Position numbers and translations under genes: made by a program. The notes under the pieces are model-generated. The model was not told where the DNA came from. It saw nothing but the letters and a program-made list of their open reading frames with translations, and searched no databases. 64,000 nt of DNA, from NCBI RefSeq assembly GCF_040545805.1, contig NZ_JBEPMO010000007.1:62001-126000 (forward strand), given 5' to 3'. Origin of the DNA: Moheibacter stercoris. GTDB lineage: Bacteria; Bacteroidota; Bacteroidia; Flavobacteriales; Weeksellaceae. Below, one piece after another: positions 16,169 through 25,474 of the stretch; position 1 is the first letter of the stretch, and each line of letters begins with the position of its first letter.

Positions 16169-18766
16169 TTAGAAATTGGCTTGATTCAAAATGTTGGAGG
16201 AACGTTCATCGTATTTTACCGCGTCGCTCAAGATGCTCGCTTTGATGCCAATGAAGAAATCCCAAGTTTTGTATTGTCCAAAAGGTACCCAAGAAAACGA
16301 TAAATTGAAACTTCTTAAATCACGGTTCAAGGAAATTCTTGCTTGAGAAAATTCTTTCGCTCTGAAATCATACGAGGTTGAAGTACTCAAACTCCAGAAT
16401 GGAGATGGAGATATAGAGGCATTAAGTGCTAAAACCGTTGTATTGGTTCCTTCGCGGGTGTCATTTCTGAAATAGCTATGGTTGAAATTCAATCCCAATC
16501 TCCATGGAATGGTAAAATGGGCATAATCTTCTTCATCAAAATAGAAATTTTCATTTCGGACATCACCGCGTTTGGAATATTTTTTAGGATCCATTTGTCC
16601 TCCGCCAAAGGTTTTATTGTCAAAGTTATACCCGAAATTGATGTTATAATTCGTCAAACGGAAAGCTCCTAATTCATTGATTCTTGTTCCTCTTTCAACG
16701 CCATCTTCAAATACGATTTTGTACGGATCGAAATTGGCGCTAAATTGAACATTCAATTGTTGATTAAACAATCTCGTCATACCATTGATGCGTATAGGAG
16801 ATAATTTGAATTCGTCTGCAGCAAAATTATAAGAGGAAGTAATGTCCAAATATTCAAAAATTTTGACTTTTTGATTTCCAGTTGAATCTTTTTTGGAACG
16901 AACTTTCATTTCCAAATTGTTTCTCAAGCCAAAATTGACAGAAGCAGATTGTCCTTGGGAAGGTGCACCATAAACACCATTTGAAAATCTTGAATACAAT
17001 TCTTTGATTCCATTTGCCGTACGGTAATAATCATAATAACCCCATTCTTCCGATGCAAAATCTGGACGGAAGCTTGCCCCAATCGTAGGTGATAGAACAT
17101 GTCGAATTCCCTGAATCGTAGCTTCGGTATTTTTATTTTGATAGGTCGCGTACAAATTGGTAGAAACACTACCACTAACTCCAAATGTTCGATAAGAATC
17201 AAAACCTTTCTTTTCCAAGTCCACAACTTTGTCTTGTTCGGGATCATACCATTTTTCAAATGTTTTCAAATACCAAACTTCATCATAGTTAGCAGACAAG
17301 GTTACAGGAAAATAATTGGCCAAAGTCACTCCTGTATTGAAATCAATTTTTTGACGCATACCATTTTTGGCATTGTCCCACATACGTTGGGTAAATAAAT
17401 CATCTTCATTGGTGTCAATCATGTTCACCAAATTCATGTTATAACCCACTGCCAAATTCTTCAACAAGCCTTTTTTACTTCCAACCTTTGGTGCAAACGG
17501 ATAAATTCTACTCATGTTTACTGTTAATTGCGGCAACGTAAATTGCATATCACCTGTGTTGAAATTGGAGTTGTTAGATGCCGTCAAAGACATCGTAAAA
17601 GGTGTATTTGGAAATATTTTATTGATCGCAATGGAGGAATTACTATTGTTGTCATAGACATTTCCATTGATAACGTTTTGGTTGTTAATTCCTTCACGGT
17701 AATAGGTGGAAGATCGGTAATTGATGCTTGCGTTGAATGTCAGGTTTGGATTGGCTTTTGTATCTTGTGCATGCGTCCAGTTGACTGCAAATGAAGTTGA
17801 TTTGTTGTAATTGGACAATCCTTTAATTCCTGTAACACGATTTTGATAATCCAATCCGAAATTTCCACTGTAGCGATAACGTTTACGATAAGCCGATTTT
17901 CCATGAATACCCCAACTACCTTTGGTGTAAACTTCTCCAGTTAACGCCAAATCCAAATGTTCGCCGATTGGTAAATAAAATCCTCCACCTTCTAAGAAGA
18001 AACCTACATCGGTTCGCTCTCCAAATGACGGAATGATAATCCCTGCAGAACGTGTATCACCCATCGGTAAATAAGCAAATGGTAAAGTAAGCGGTGTTGG
18101 TACATCATAAATACGCATATTGATTGGACCGGTAATCATAACTTTGTTATCTCCGTCAATGAATTTTGCGGTTTGTGTTCTTAACACATAGTCAGGTTCG
18201 TCTGTTTTTCTTTCAATAAAATAAGTATCTGTTGTATAATCCGCACCACGAACATACATAATACTATCGTTGGCACGTTTTACACGATCTCCAACCAAAA
18301 CACCTTCGCCTTCCACAATGCGCACATTATAGGCAACTCCGACTTTGGTTTTGAAATTAATTTTGAAACTATGTTGTTCGTATTCTTTTCCTCCTTGTTT
18401 GAAAATCGTAGGTTCAACGATCATACCAAGAGAGTCTCTTTTACCATCGGCATAGACGTCACCCGTGTCCCAATTAATTTCAATATAATCGGCACGAATC
18501 TCCATGTCCGTATACTGCACCACGGCTTTACGAAGTAAATAACTCATTTTTTTTCTCCATTCATGGATTTGATCATCAGAATTATATACCAAGATATCTT
18601 CCAATCGTTCAGGCTTCTGAACGGTATCAATTTTGATACTATCCTCCACAACAACAGTAGGAGTTTTTACGTTATTTTGATCGGGATCAACCTGCGAAAA
18701 ACCTTTACTGTTGAAAAGCAGTAGAAAAAATAATGCAAATAGATATTTAAAAAATCTGTTATGCAA
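16169..18766 (-). CDS. LptD-like LPS-assembly outer-membrane protein
   Basis: The protein has 865 residues with a signal peptide (LLLFNSKGFSQ). An OstA/LptA-like beta-jellyroll occupies about residues 75-210 (YTDMEIRADYIEINWDTGDV, GEGVLVGDRVKRANDSIMYV). A long aromatic, beta-barrel-like C-terminal region of about 650 residues follows, with the LptD-type turn LPFAYLPMGDTRSAGIIIPS. LptD inserts lipopolysaccharide into the outer leaflet. The sequence suits the divergent Bacteroidota version. It is transcribed divergently from the amidase with a 61-base gap. The C-terminus (LNQANF) ends in an aromatic residue, as outer-membrane barrels do. Confidence 0.85.
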   Translation of the reverse strand: MHNRFFKYLFALFFLLLFNSKGFSQVDPDQNNVKTPTVVVEDSIKIDTVQKPERLEDILVYNSDDQIHEWRKKMSYLLRKAVVQYTDMEIRADYIEINWDTGDVYADGKRDSLGMIVEPTIFKQGGKEYEQHSFKINFKTKVGVAYNVRIVEGEGVLVGDRVKRANDSIMYVRGADYTTDTYFIERKTDEPDYVLRTQTAKFIDGDNKVMITGPINMRIYDVPTPLTLPFAYLPMGDTRSAGIIIPSFGERTDVGFFLEGGGFYLPIGEHLDLALTGEVYTKGSWGIHGKSAYRKRYRYSGNFGLDYQNRVTGIKGLSNYNKSTSFAVNWTHAQDTKANPNLTFNASINYRSSTYYREGINNQNVINGNVYDNNSNSSIAINKIFPNTPFTMSLTASNNSNFNTGDMQFTLPQLTVNMSRIYPFAPKVGSKKGLLKNLAVGYNMNLVNMIDTNEDDLFTQRMWDNAKNGMRQKIDFNTGVTLANYFPVTLSANYDEVWYLKTFEKWYDPEQDKVVDLEKKGFDSYRTFGVSGSVSTNLYATYQNKNTEATIQGIRHVLSPTIGASFRPDFASEEWGYYDYYRTANGIKELYSRFSNGVYGAPSQGQSASVNFGLRNNLEMKVRSKKDSTGNQKVKIFEYLDITSSYNFAADEFKLSPIRINGMTRLFNQQLNVQFSANFDPYKIVFEDGVERGTRINELGAFRLTNYNINFGYNFDNKTFGGGQMDPKKYSKRGDVRNENFYFDEEDYAHFTIPWRLGLNFNHSYFRNDTREGTNTTVLALNASISPSPFWSLSTSTSYDFRAKEFSQARISLNRDLRSFNLSFSWVPFGQYKTWDFFIGIKASILSDAVKYDERSSNILNQANF

Positions 18767-18827
18767 AGTATAAAACTTATTTTTGCGCTAAATCGTGTCA
18801 AAAGTAATCAAAAATTGTGGCTGAAGA

Positions 18828-20132
18828 ATGAGATTAACAAGGATTAACAAACAAATTTTATTAGGGATTCTATTTATAGCCTTTTTTGGAGTGAATTCCT
18901 TTGCTCAAAAAAAGCAAAATTTTGTCATTGTTATTGACCCAGGACATGGTGGGAAAGACCCAGGAGCAAGGGGTGTAGTGGAGGATGAAAAAGATATTGT
19001 ACTCGATGTAAGTTTGCGTTTCGGTAAGATGATTGAGCAAAAATACAAAGATGTCAAAGTCATTTACACACGTAAAACTGATGTCTTTTTGGAATTATGG
19101 GAACGTACCCAAATTGCCAACCGCAATCATGCCAACTTATTTGTATCCATTCACTGTAATGCCGCTGGAAACAGAAGTGCATACGGTACAGAAACCTTTG
19201 TAATGGGGGTAGCAAGAAGCCAAGAAACTATGGAAGTGGCAAAGCGTGAGAATAGCGTTATTTTATTGGAAGATAACCAAGAAAAATACCAGAAATTCGA
19301 TCCCAATGATCCGGAAGCGGTTATCGCATTTGACATTATGTTCTCGGCTTATAAAGATCAAAGTATCAGCTTTGCGAAATTAGTTGAAGATGAATTCGTC
19401 AAAAACAATCGTCATAGCCGTGGAGTGAAACAAGCGAATTTTCACGTATTGCGTTCCAATGCATCTCCTGCTGTTTTGGTGGAATTGGGATTCATTTCCA
19501 ATCAAGATGAAGGGACATTCCTATCGACTGAATATGGAAAAAAATCCATGACCGAATCTTTGATGACAGCATTTGATAAATTCAAAAAAGAATACGATCG
19601 CAAAAATGGATTGGAGGAAGAGGTCGAAGAAAAACCAAAAGTAGTTGAAAAACCAGTGGCTGGAAAAACCTTTAAAATCCAATTTTTGGTATCCAAAAAC
19701 AAATATTCGCCAAGTTCTGAACAATTAAAAGGTTTAACTGGCGTGGAAATTGTACAAGCTGGTGATGTTTATAAATATTATTACGGTTCTACTAATTTGC
19801 CTTCGGAACGAGATGAATTATTAGAATATGTCAAACGAAAAGGTTTCAAAGATGCATTTGTGGCGGAATTCGTCAACAATGAAAAATTAAAAGGGAAAGA
19901 AAATTATCGTATTCAATTCTTGGCATCTGGAAGCAGATATAGAGATCGTGACAATAAATTTGGCGGCTTAAAAAATGTATTACGTGTGAAACGTGGAGAT
20001 ATGCATTTGTATTTCTATGGATCGAGTAAAACTTATGAAGATGCCCAAAAACAATTAAAATTGGTACAAGACAAAGGATTTAAAAATGCTTTTATTGTAC
20101 TATTTGATGGAGAAAAACTAACCAACAACTAG
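18828..20132 (+). CDS. N-acetylmuramoyl-L-alanine amidase (Amidase_3) with two C-terminal repeats
   Basis: The protein has 434 residues with a signal peptide ending near NSFAQ. The zinc amidase domain (about 30-250) shows IDPGHGGKDPGARG, VSIHCNA and the C-terminal catalytic VELGFISN. It cleaves the bond between N-acetylmuramic acid and the stem peptide. Two related segments follow (near 281, FKIQFLVSKNKYSPSSEQLK, and near 358, YRIQFLASGSRYRDRDNKF), each ending in K-G-F-K-x-A-F-V/I. They are SPOR-like units expected to bind denuded septal peptidoglycan. The stop is 41 bases before the MCE gene, a gene order seen widely in Bacteroidota. Confidence 0.92.
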   Translation: MRLTRINKQILLGILFIAFFGVNSFAQKKQNFVIVIDPGHGGKDPGARGVVEDEKDIVLDVSLRFGKMIEQKYKDVKVIYTRKTDVFLELWERTQIANRNHANLFVSIHCNAAGNRSAYGTETFVMGVARSQETMEVAKRENSVILLEDNQEKYQKFDPNDPEAVIAFDIMFSAYKDQSISFAKLVEDEFVKNNRHSRGVKQANFHVLRSNASPAVLVELGFISNQDEGTFLSTEYGKKSMTESLMTAFDKFKKEYDRKNGLEEEVEEKPKVVEKPVAGKTFKIQFLVSKNKYSPSSEQLKGLTGVEIVQAGDVYKYYYGSTNLPSERDELLEYVKRKGFKDAFVAEFVNNEKLKGKENYRIQFLASGSRYRDRDNKFGGLKNVLRVKRGDMHLYFYGSSKTYEDAQKQLKLVQDKGFKNAFIVLFDGEKLTNN

Positions 20133-20147
20133 GCAGAATTATTTCCG

Positions 20148-20155
20148 TATTTTTG
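20148..20155 (+). promoter_or_regulatory. Candidate -7 promoter element (TATTTTTG) for the MCE gene
   Basis: An exact TAnnTTTG match lies 18 bases before the MCE-protein start, inside the 41-base gap after the amidase. It could give the MCE and Fe-S genes their own transcript. Confidence 0.45.
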
Positions 20156-20173
20156 CCCTAAATAAATGAGAAG

Positions 20174-21133
20174 ATGAGAATCACAAAAGAAGTGAAGACG
20201 GGTTTTGTAGTGATTGTGACGTTGATAGCGTTTTATGCACTTTATAATTTCTTAAAAGGAAAAAACTTATTTTCAAGTGGGGAAACCTATTATATTAAAT
20301 ATGAAAATGTAAGCGGTTTAACACCCTCAAAATCAGTTACAGTAAATGGTTTAAAAATTGGTCGTATTGAAGATATCATTATTGTAGATGATAAAACACC
20401 CATTTCCTTTATTGTTTCCATCAAATTGGATCGTCACATTGATTTCTCAAAAGAAACCAAAGCTGAAATTTGGGAACCAGGTTTGATGTCTGGTCCAGAA
20501 ATTCGATTATTATTGGATTATCAAGGTCCAAAAGCTGAATCAGGTGATACACTTCAAGGTACGATCAAATCGGCAATGACCGATATGTTAACCAAAGAAT
20601 TGGGACCTACCAAAAACAAATTAGACTCTTTATTGGTTACGTTTAATTCGACCATGGGAAGTGTTGACAAAATGCTAGACGAAGAAAATCGTCAAACCTT
20701 GAAACAAGTGTTGAAAAACTTAGATGCAACCTTGCAAAATATTGGTCAAACTTCTCAGTCATTGACACGTACTTCTGATGGTGCCAATAAATTAATCGCA
20801 GATAACAATGCGCAATTGAAAAATACTTTGGCTTCTGCCGAACAAGCAATGGACAAATTTGCTTTGGTAGCCGATAAAATGAATAATTTAGAATTGGAAA
20901 AAATTATGGCTAATTTTGAAGAGGCATCTGCAAAATTAAACCAAACCATGAATGATATAAACAGCGGTAAGGGCACTATGGGCGCACTTTTGAACGATCG
21001 TGAGCTGTATGATAATTTAACGAGAACATCAGAAACATTGGATGCTTTGTTGCTAGATTTTAAAGAAAATCCAAACAGATATGTACAATTTTCTATCTTT
21101 GGCAAAAAGCAAGCAACACCCAAAGAAGACTAG
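20174..21133 (+). CDS. MlaD-family (MCE domain) lipid transport protein
   Basis: The protein has 319 residues. One N-terminal membrane helix (VKTGFVVIVTLIAFYALYNF) precedes an MCE domain (about 35-120: YYIKYENVSGLTPSKSVTVN, GLKIGRIEDI, GPEIRLLLDY). The rest is a helical, coiled-coil-like region (NNLELEKIMANFEEASAKLN) and the GKGTMGALLNDRELYDNL segment common in MlaD-like proteins. MCE proteins form rings that shuttle phospholipids between membranes. The MlaE permease and MlaF ATPase are not nearby. The gene ends 3 bases before the Fe-S membrane protein. Confidence 0.9.
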   Translation: MRITKEVKTGFVVIVTLIAFYALYNFLKGKNLFSSGETYYIKYENVSGLTPSKSVTVNGLKIGRIEDIIIVDDKTPISFIVSIKLDRHIDFSKETKAEIWEPGLMSGPEIRLLLDYQGPKAESGDTLQGTIKSAMTDMLTKELGPTKNKLDSLLVTFNSTMGSVDKMLDEENRQTLKQVLKNLDATLQNIGQTSQSLTRTSDGANKLIADNNAQLKNTLASAEQAMDKFALVADKMNNLELEKIMANFEEASAKLNQTMNDINSGKGTMGALLNDRELYDNLTRTSETLDALLLDFKENPNRYVQFSIFGKKQATPKED

Positions 21134-21136
21134 TTT

Positions 21137-22465
21137 ATGCAATACATAGACAACATTATTTTTGTACTTATTTTAGGATTCGCAGGATGGTTTTTCAGCA
21201 AAAACGTCAAGAAATTAATCCGTAATATCAAGTTAGGTAAACCCTTAAATCGTTTTGATCGCCCTGCCGATCGTTGGAACACCATGTTTCGCGTCGCATT
21301 GGGACAAGGCAAAATGGGCGTTCGTCCTATTCCAGCTATCTTACACGGCTTTGTGTATGTAGGTTTCCTTTTGATCAATATTGAAGTGATGGAAATTCTT
21401 ATTGACGGGATTTTCGGAACGCACCGTGTGTTAAGTTTCTTAGGCGGATTCTATACAGGAATGATCGGATTCTTTGAATTCTTAGCCTTTATGGTTTTGG
21501 TTTCATGTATCATTTTCTTGATCAGAAGAAACATCGTCAAAGTAAAACGATTCCTCAATCCAGAAATGAAAGGTTGGCCAAAATCTGACGCCAATTACAT
21601 CTTATATATGGAAGTTGCCTTTATGGTGGCTTTGTTAATGATGAATGGTGCTGATGCAGCCTTGCAGAAATTAGGTGCTGAAGGTTATACCCAAACAGGA
21701 AGTTTCTTGATGAGTGGTTGGTTGACCGAACCTCTTTTATCGGGTTTAAGTGAATCCACTTTGATCATCATAGAACGTGTATGTTGGTGGTTTCATATCA
21801 TTGGAATTTTATTCTTCTTGAACTATTTGTACTATTCCAAACATTTGCATATCATTTTAGCATTTCCAAATACCTACTTTTCAAAATTGGAACCAAAAGG
21901 TGAATTCAACAATTTACAATCGGTAACCAATGAAGTGAAATTGATGATGGACCCAAATGCCGATCCATTTGCAGCTCCTGCTGAAGGAACCGAAATGGCC
22001 GATCCGGGAACCTTTGGAGCGAAAGATATTTTTGATTTGAATCAAGTTCAGCTATTGAATGCTTATACCTGTACAGAATGTGGGCGTTGTACATCTGAAT
22101 GTCCAGCCAATATTACAGGCAAAAAATTATCGCCTCGTAAAATCATGATGGATACGCGCGATCGTCTAGAAGATGTAAGCAAAATCATCGATGAAAAAGG
22201 AAAATGGGAAGATGATGGCAAAAAATTGGTTCACGATTATATTTCTGCAGAAGAATTATGGGCGTGTACAACTTGTAATGCATGTACCCAAGCTTGTCCT
22301 GTTAATATTGATCCTTTGTCCATTATTGTGGATTTGAGAAGATACTTGGTGATGGAAGAATCGGCAGCTCCTCAAGAGTTGAATTTGATGATGGCCAATA
22401 TCGAGAACAATAGCGCTCCATGGCAATTTAACCAACAAGACCGATTAAATTGGGCAAAAGACTAA
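21137..22465 (+). CDS. Membrane protein with 4Fe-4S dicluster domain (heterodisulfide-reductase-like)
   Basis: The protein has 442 residues. The N-terminal 250 residues carry about five membrane helices (NarI/HdrE-like region: IILFVLILGFAGWFF-type start, EFLAFMVLVSCIIFLI, WWFHIIGILFFLNYLYY). A ferredoxin-like domain follows with two cluster-binding motifs, CTECGRCTSECP (near 311) and CTTCNACTQACP (near 376). It probably passes electrons between the quinone pool and the soluble CCG-domain partner encoded next. The specific donor or acceptor is unknown. This pair following an MCE gene is a recurring flavobacterial order; the link with lipid transport is unexplained. Confidence 0.88.
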   Translation: MQYIDNIIFVLILGFAGWFFSKNVKKLIRNIKLGKPLNRFDRPADRWNTMFRVALGQGKMGVRPIPAILHGFVYVGFLLINIEVMEILIDGIFGTHRVLSFLGGFYTGMIGFFEFLAFMVLVSCIIFLIRRNIVKVKRFLNPEMKGWPKSDANYILYMEVAFMVALLMMNGADAALQKLGAEGYTQTGSFLMSGWLTEPLLSGLSESTLIIIERVCWWFHIIGILFFLNYLYYSKHLHIILAFPNTYFSKLEPKGEFNNLQSVTNEVKLMMDPNADPFAAPAEGTEMADPGTFGAKDIFDLNQVQLLNAYTCTECGRCTSECPANITGKKLSPRKIMMDTRDRLEDVSKIIDEKGKWEDDGKKLVHDYISAEELWACTTCNACTQACPVNIDPLSIIVDLRRYLVMEESAAPQELNLMMANIENNSAPWQFNQQDRLNWAKD

Positions 22466-22519
22466 TGGGTTTGTCCTAAAAATTAAATCCAAAATTTGAA
22501 GTTTTAAAATACGAGTAGG

Positions 22520-23302
22520 ATGGAAGTAAAAACAATGGCACAATACATGGCGGAAGGCAAACAACCTGAAGTTTTATTTTGGGTAGGATGTGCTGGAAGT
22601 TTCGATGATAGAGCAAAAAAAATTACCAAAGCATTTGTCAAAATTCTGAACAAAGTAGGAGTAGAATTTGCCGTATTGGGAACCGAAGAAGGTTGTACAG
22701 GTGATCCTGCAAAACGTGCTGGAAACGAATTTGCTTTTCAGATGCAAGCCATGATGAACATCGAAGTTTTGAATGCTTACGAAATCAAAACCATTGTAAC
22801 AGCTTGTCCGCATTGTTTCAATACTCTTAAAAACGAATATCCGTCTTTGGGTGGAAATTATGAGGTATTACACCATTCCCAATATTTACAAAATTTAATC
22901 AATGAAGGTCGCGTGACCATCGAAGGTAGCCAGCCTTTCAAAGGAAAGAAAATCACTTTCCACGATCCTTGTTATTTGGGAAGAGGAAACAATATCTACG
23001 AAGCACCAAGAAGTTTGATTGAAAAATTGGACGCAGAATTGGTCGAAATGAAACGTTGCCGTACCCGCGGACTTTGTTGTGGTGCTGGTGGTGCTCAGAT
23101 GTTCAAAGAGCCAGAAAAAGGAAACAAAGACATCAACATCGAGCGTACAGAAGAGGCTTTGGAAACACAACCCAACATCATTGCAACGGGTTGTCCTTTC
23201 TGTAACACCATGATGACCGACGGTGTAAAACACGCCAACAAAGAATCAGAAGTTTTGGTGAAGGATTTAGCCGAATTGATTGCCGAAGCACAAGATTTAT
23301 AA
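22520..23302 (+). CDS. CCG-domain Fe-S oxidoreductase subunit (HdrB/GlpC-like)
   Basis: The protein has 260 residues with two cysteine-rich CCG domains. Motifs are FWVGCAGSFDDRAKK and TACPHCFNTLKNEYPS in the first, and DPCYLGRGNNIYEAPR, GLCCGAGGAQMF and GCPFCNTMM in the second. Such subunits carry a noncubane or 4Fe-4S cluster and occur in heterodisulfide reductase, glycerol-3-phosphate and lactate/glycolate oxidase systems. It partners with the membrane Fe-S protein 54 bases upstream. No flavin oxidase gene is beside it, so the substrate is open. A terminator follows. Confidence 0.9.
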   Translation: MEVKTMAQYMAEGKQPEVLFWVGCAGSFDDRAKKITKAFVKILNKVGVEFAVLGTEEGCTGDPAKRAGNEFAFQMQAMMNIEVLNAYEIKTIVTACPHCFNTLKNEYPSLGGNYEVLHHSQYLQNLINEGRVTIEGSQPFKGKKITFHDPCYLGRGNNIYEAPRSLIEKLDAELVEMKRCRTRGLCCGAGGAQMFKEPEKGNKDINIERTEEALETQPNIIATGCPFCNTMMTDGVKHANKESEVLVKDLAELIAEAQDL

Positions 23303-23323
23303 AAACAAACAATTTAGAAATAG

Positions 23324-23350
23324 AAAAGCCCGAAATCATTCGGGCTTTTT
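23324..23350. terminator. Bidirectional intrinsic terminator
   Basis: The stem AAAGCCCGAA/TTCGGGCTTT has a 4-nt loop with A- and T-rich flanks. It separates the CCG-domain gene from the convergent small secreted-protein gene. Confidence 0.85.
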
Positions 23351-23354
23351 CATT

Positions 23355-23750
23355 TTATGCTGATTGGTAAATCAGTTTACCTTTTTGATGCACTTGATAG
23401 GAATTACCATCTTCTTTTACTTGAACACCAGATTTTTTCCATGTGGTAGGATCTTTTTTGCTTCTTTTCAAAATCAAGGATTTGTTTGAATCGGGAAGAA
23501 ATACTTCAACTTTGGATTTATCTTCATTGAAAATCAAGGGTGTTTGTGTCGAATAAGATTTCGTTCCATCATCCAAACTTTGAACCATAATCGGTTGATT
23601 AAACGGCTGAACGCATTCGTTTTTAATTTTCGAAAACGTCATACCTGCAGCTTTGTTACATCTATTTTTGTCCAAATCATATCCAATGGTTTGAGCAAAT
23701 CCTGCTAAAGGTAAAAAGCAAATGACTAAAATTTTAATGAGGTTATTCAT
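23355..23750 (-). CDS. Small secreted protein, function unknown
   Basis: The protein has 131 residues with a clear signal peptide (MNNLIKILVICFLPLAGFAQ). The mature part has two cysteines close together (NRCNKAAGMTFSKIKNECV), which may form a disulfide. A beta-rich C-terminal half follows (KVEVFLPDSNKSLILKRSKK, GNSYQVHQKGKLIY). I recognise no family. It is a single gene between a terminator and a divergent gene, probably periplasmic. Confidence 0.75.
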   Translation of the reverse strand: MNNLIKILVICFLPLAGFAQTIGYDLDKNRCNKAAGMTFSKIKNECVQPFNQPIMVQSLDDGTKSYSTQTPLIFNEDKSKVEVFLPDSNKSLILKRSKKDPTTWKKSGVQVKEDGNSYQVHQKGKLIYQSA

Positions 23751-23894
23751 AGGGTTTTATTTTGATTAGGTTATTTACTAAAAATCATTCCAAATCAATG
23801 ATGTAAGAATGTTTTTTTTGCGAATTGAATTCTTCAAGGAGAAAAAGGAAACTTTGGTAAAGGATTTGCGATATTTGCAAGAAGAATTGAAAAT

Positions 23895-24377
23895 ATGAAC
23901 TTACCACAAGATTCCAAAATATGGATTTTCCAATCGCAACGAAATTTTACTGCGGAAGAAATTGTAGAAATTGAACAAACCTTGGATGCATTTATGAAGG
24001 AGTGGAATGCTCATGGTGCGGCTTTAACAGCTGCCTATGCAATTCCATATGATCGCTTTATCGTGTTGGCTGTTGATGAAAACCATACCAAAGCATCGGG
24101 ATGCTCCATTGATAGCATGACCCGAATCATCAAAGGATTAGAAGAAAAATATCAGTTTGGTTTGTTGAACCGCATGTTGGTTTCCTATCAGATTGATGGA
24201 GAGATTATTACTTTGCCATTGGCTGAATTCAAACAAAAAGTAAAAAACAATGAAATTCCGATGCATGCTTCCGTATTTCACAATGGAATTACAAGGTTAG
24301 ACGCATTTGAAGAAGGATGGGAATTGCCTCTTTCAGAAAGTTGGGCAGCAACATTAATTCAAGCCACAAATGTGTAA
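23895..24377 (+). CDS. Conserved flavobacterial protein, often mislabelled 'ABC transporter ATPase'
   Basis: The protein has 160 residues and is soluble, with no signal peptide. Segments such as KIWIFQSQRNFTAEEIVEIE, RFIVLAVDENHTKASGCSID and SVFHNGITRLDAFEEGW match a conserved Bacteroidota family that databases often call an ABC transporter ATPase. There is no Walker A, signature or Walker B motif, so that name is not supported. Its function is unknown. GATATTTG, a near-match to a -7 element, lies about 25 bases upstream. LemA follows after 50 bases. Confidence 0.8.
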   Translation: MNLPQDSKIWIFQSQRNFTAEEIVEIEQTLDAFMKEWNAHGAALTAAYAIPYDRFIVLAVDENHTKASGCSIDSMTRIIKGLEEKYQFGLLNRMLVSYQIDGEIITLPLAEFKQKVKNNEIPMHASVFHNGITRLDAFEEGWELPLSESWAATLIQATNV

Positions 24378-24427
24378 AAACATCAATTGAATTAATTACA
24401 TTTACATTAAATTAAAAACATTAAACT

Positions 24428-25036
24428 ATGAAAAAAGGCTGTTTAGTAGGTGGTGGAATTCTATTAGTTCTATTAGCAATTATGGTATTCTGGGGTATTA
24501 ATTTTAATAATAAAGTTAAACTTCAAGATCTAGCTGTTCAAAAACAATGGAGTAATGTTGAAAATACTTATCAAAAAAGAATGGATTTAATTGATCAAAC
24601 AGTCAGTACTGTTAAGGGAGCAGCAGAATATGAAAGAGAAACTTTAAATGAAGTAATAAATGCAAGAGCCACAGCAACATCAACTCAAATTAACATAGAT
24701 GAAGGTACGGATTTATCGCCGGAAAAAATTGCTCAATTTCAAGAAGCACAAAACCAATTAGGAGGTGCATTTAGTAGATTGATAGCATCTTTTGAAAGAT
24801 ATCCCGATTTGAAAGCGGTACAAAATTTTTCTAGTTTACAAGCTACAATTTCAAGTATGGAACAAGAGATTTTATTTGAAAGAAGAAAATATAATGATCA
24901 AGCAGAAATTTATAATAGAATGATTGTAACATTTCCTCAGAGCATAATAGCAGGTTTTTTAAATTTCAAAGAGAAAGGATTCTTTAAGGCAACTGAAGGA
25001 TCAGAAAATGCTCCAAAAATTGACTTTTCGAAATAA
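24428..25036 (+). CDS. LemA family protein
   Basis: The protein has 202 residues with one N-terminal membrane helix (GGGILLVLLAIMVFWGINF). A LemA antiparallel helical bundle follows (VQKQWSNVENTYQKRMDLID, YERETLNEVINARA, AENQ-type FQEAQNQLGGAFSRLIASFE, RYPDLKAVQNF). LemA proteins are membrane-anchored and of uncertain function. They are very often encoded with TPM-domain proteins, as here. Codon use looks more AT-rich than in the neighbours, which often marks high expression in this group. The next gene begins 7 bases after the stop. Confidence 0.92.
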   Translation: MKKGCLVGGGILLVLLAIMVFWGINFNNKVKLQDLAVQKQWSNVENTYQKRMDLIDQTVSTVKGAAEYERETLNEVINARATATSTQINIDEGTDLSPEKIAQFQEAQNQLGGAFSRLIASFERYPDLKAVQNFSSLQATISSMEQEILFERRKYNDQAEIYNRMIVTFPQSIIAGFLNFKEKGFFKATEGSENAPKIDFSK

Positions 25037-25042
25037 TGGATT

Positions 25043-25474
25043 TTGAAGGAATTTACACTCAATAAAAAAGATCAGAAAAAGATCATCAAAGCGATTCAGG
25101 AAGCGGAACGCAATACAAGCGGAGAAATCCGTGTGCATATTGACGCAGATCCAGCTCCTAATCACTTGGAAGTAGCCGTTGCGGTTTTTCATTCGCTCAA
25201 AATGAGTGAAACAAGAGACCGCAATGGAGTACTTTTTCATGTTTCACCCAAAGACCATAATTTCACCATAATTGGTGACATTGGGATTGATGCTGTGACG
25301 CCCGATGATTTTTGGGATGAAATAAGAGATGTAGTGATTAAAAAATTTAAAAAAGGAAAATATGTAAAAGGCTTAGTAAAAGGCATTGAAATGGCCGGTT
25401 TTGCTTTGCAAAAACATTTTCCTTATCAAGACGATGACCAAAATGAATTGCCAGATGAAATCAGTTGGGGCTAA
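25043..25474 (+). CDS. TPM-domain protein (soluble), TTG start
   Basis: The protein has 143 residues and no signal peptide. The TPM (TLP18.3/Psb32/MOLO-1) fold is shown by ERNTSGEIRVHID, HVSPKDHNFTIIGDIGIDAV and YVKGLVKGIEMAGFAL. There is no in-frame ATG near the 5' end: a stop lies three codons upstream, so TTG at 25043 is the best start. The ATG at 25036 is in another frame and stops quickly. This is the usual middle gene in LemA-TPM-TPM clusters. Its 3' end overlaps the secreted TPM gene by 20 bases, suggesting translational coupling. Confidence 0.85.
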   Translation: MKEFTLNKKDQKKIIKAIQEAERNTSGEIRVHIDADPAPNHLEVAVAVFHSLKMSETRDRNGVLFHVSPKDHNFTIIGDIGIDAVTPDDFWDEIRDVVIKKFKKGKYVKGLVKGIEMAGFALQKHFPYQDDDQNELPDEISWG

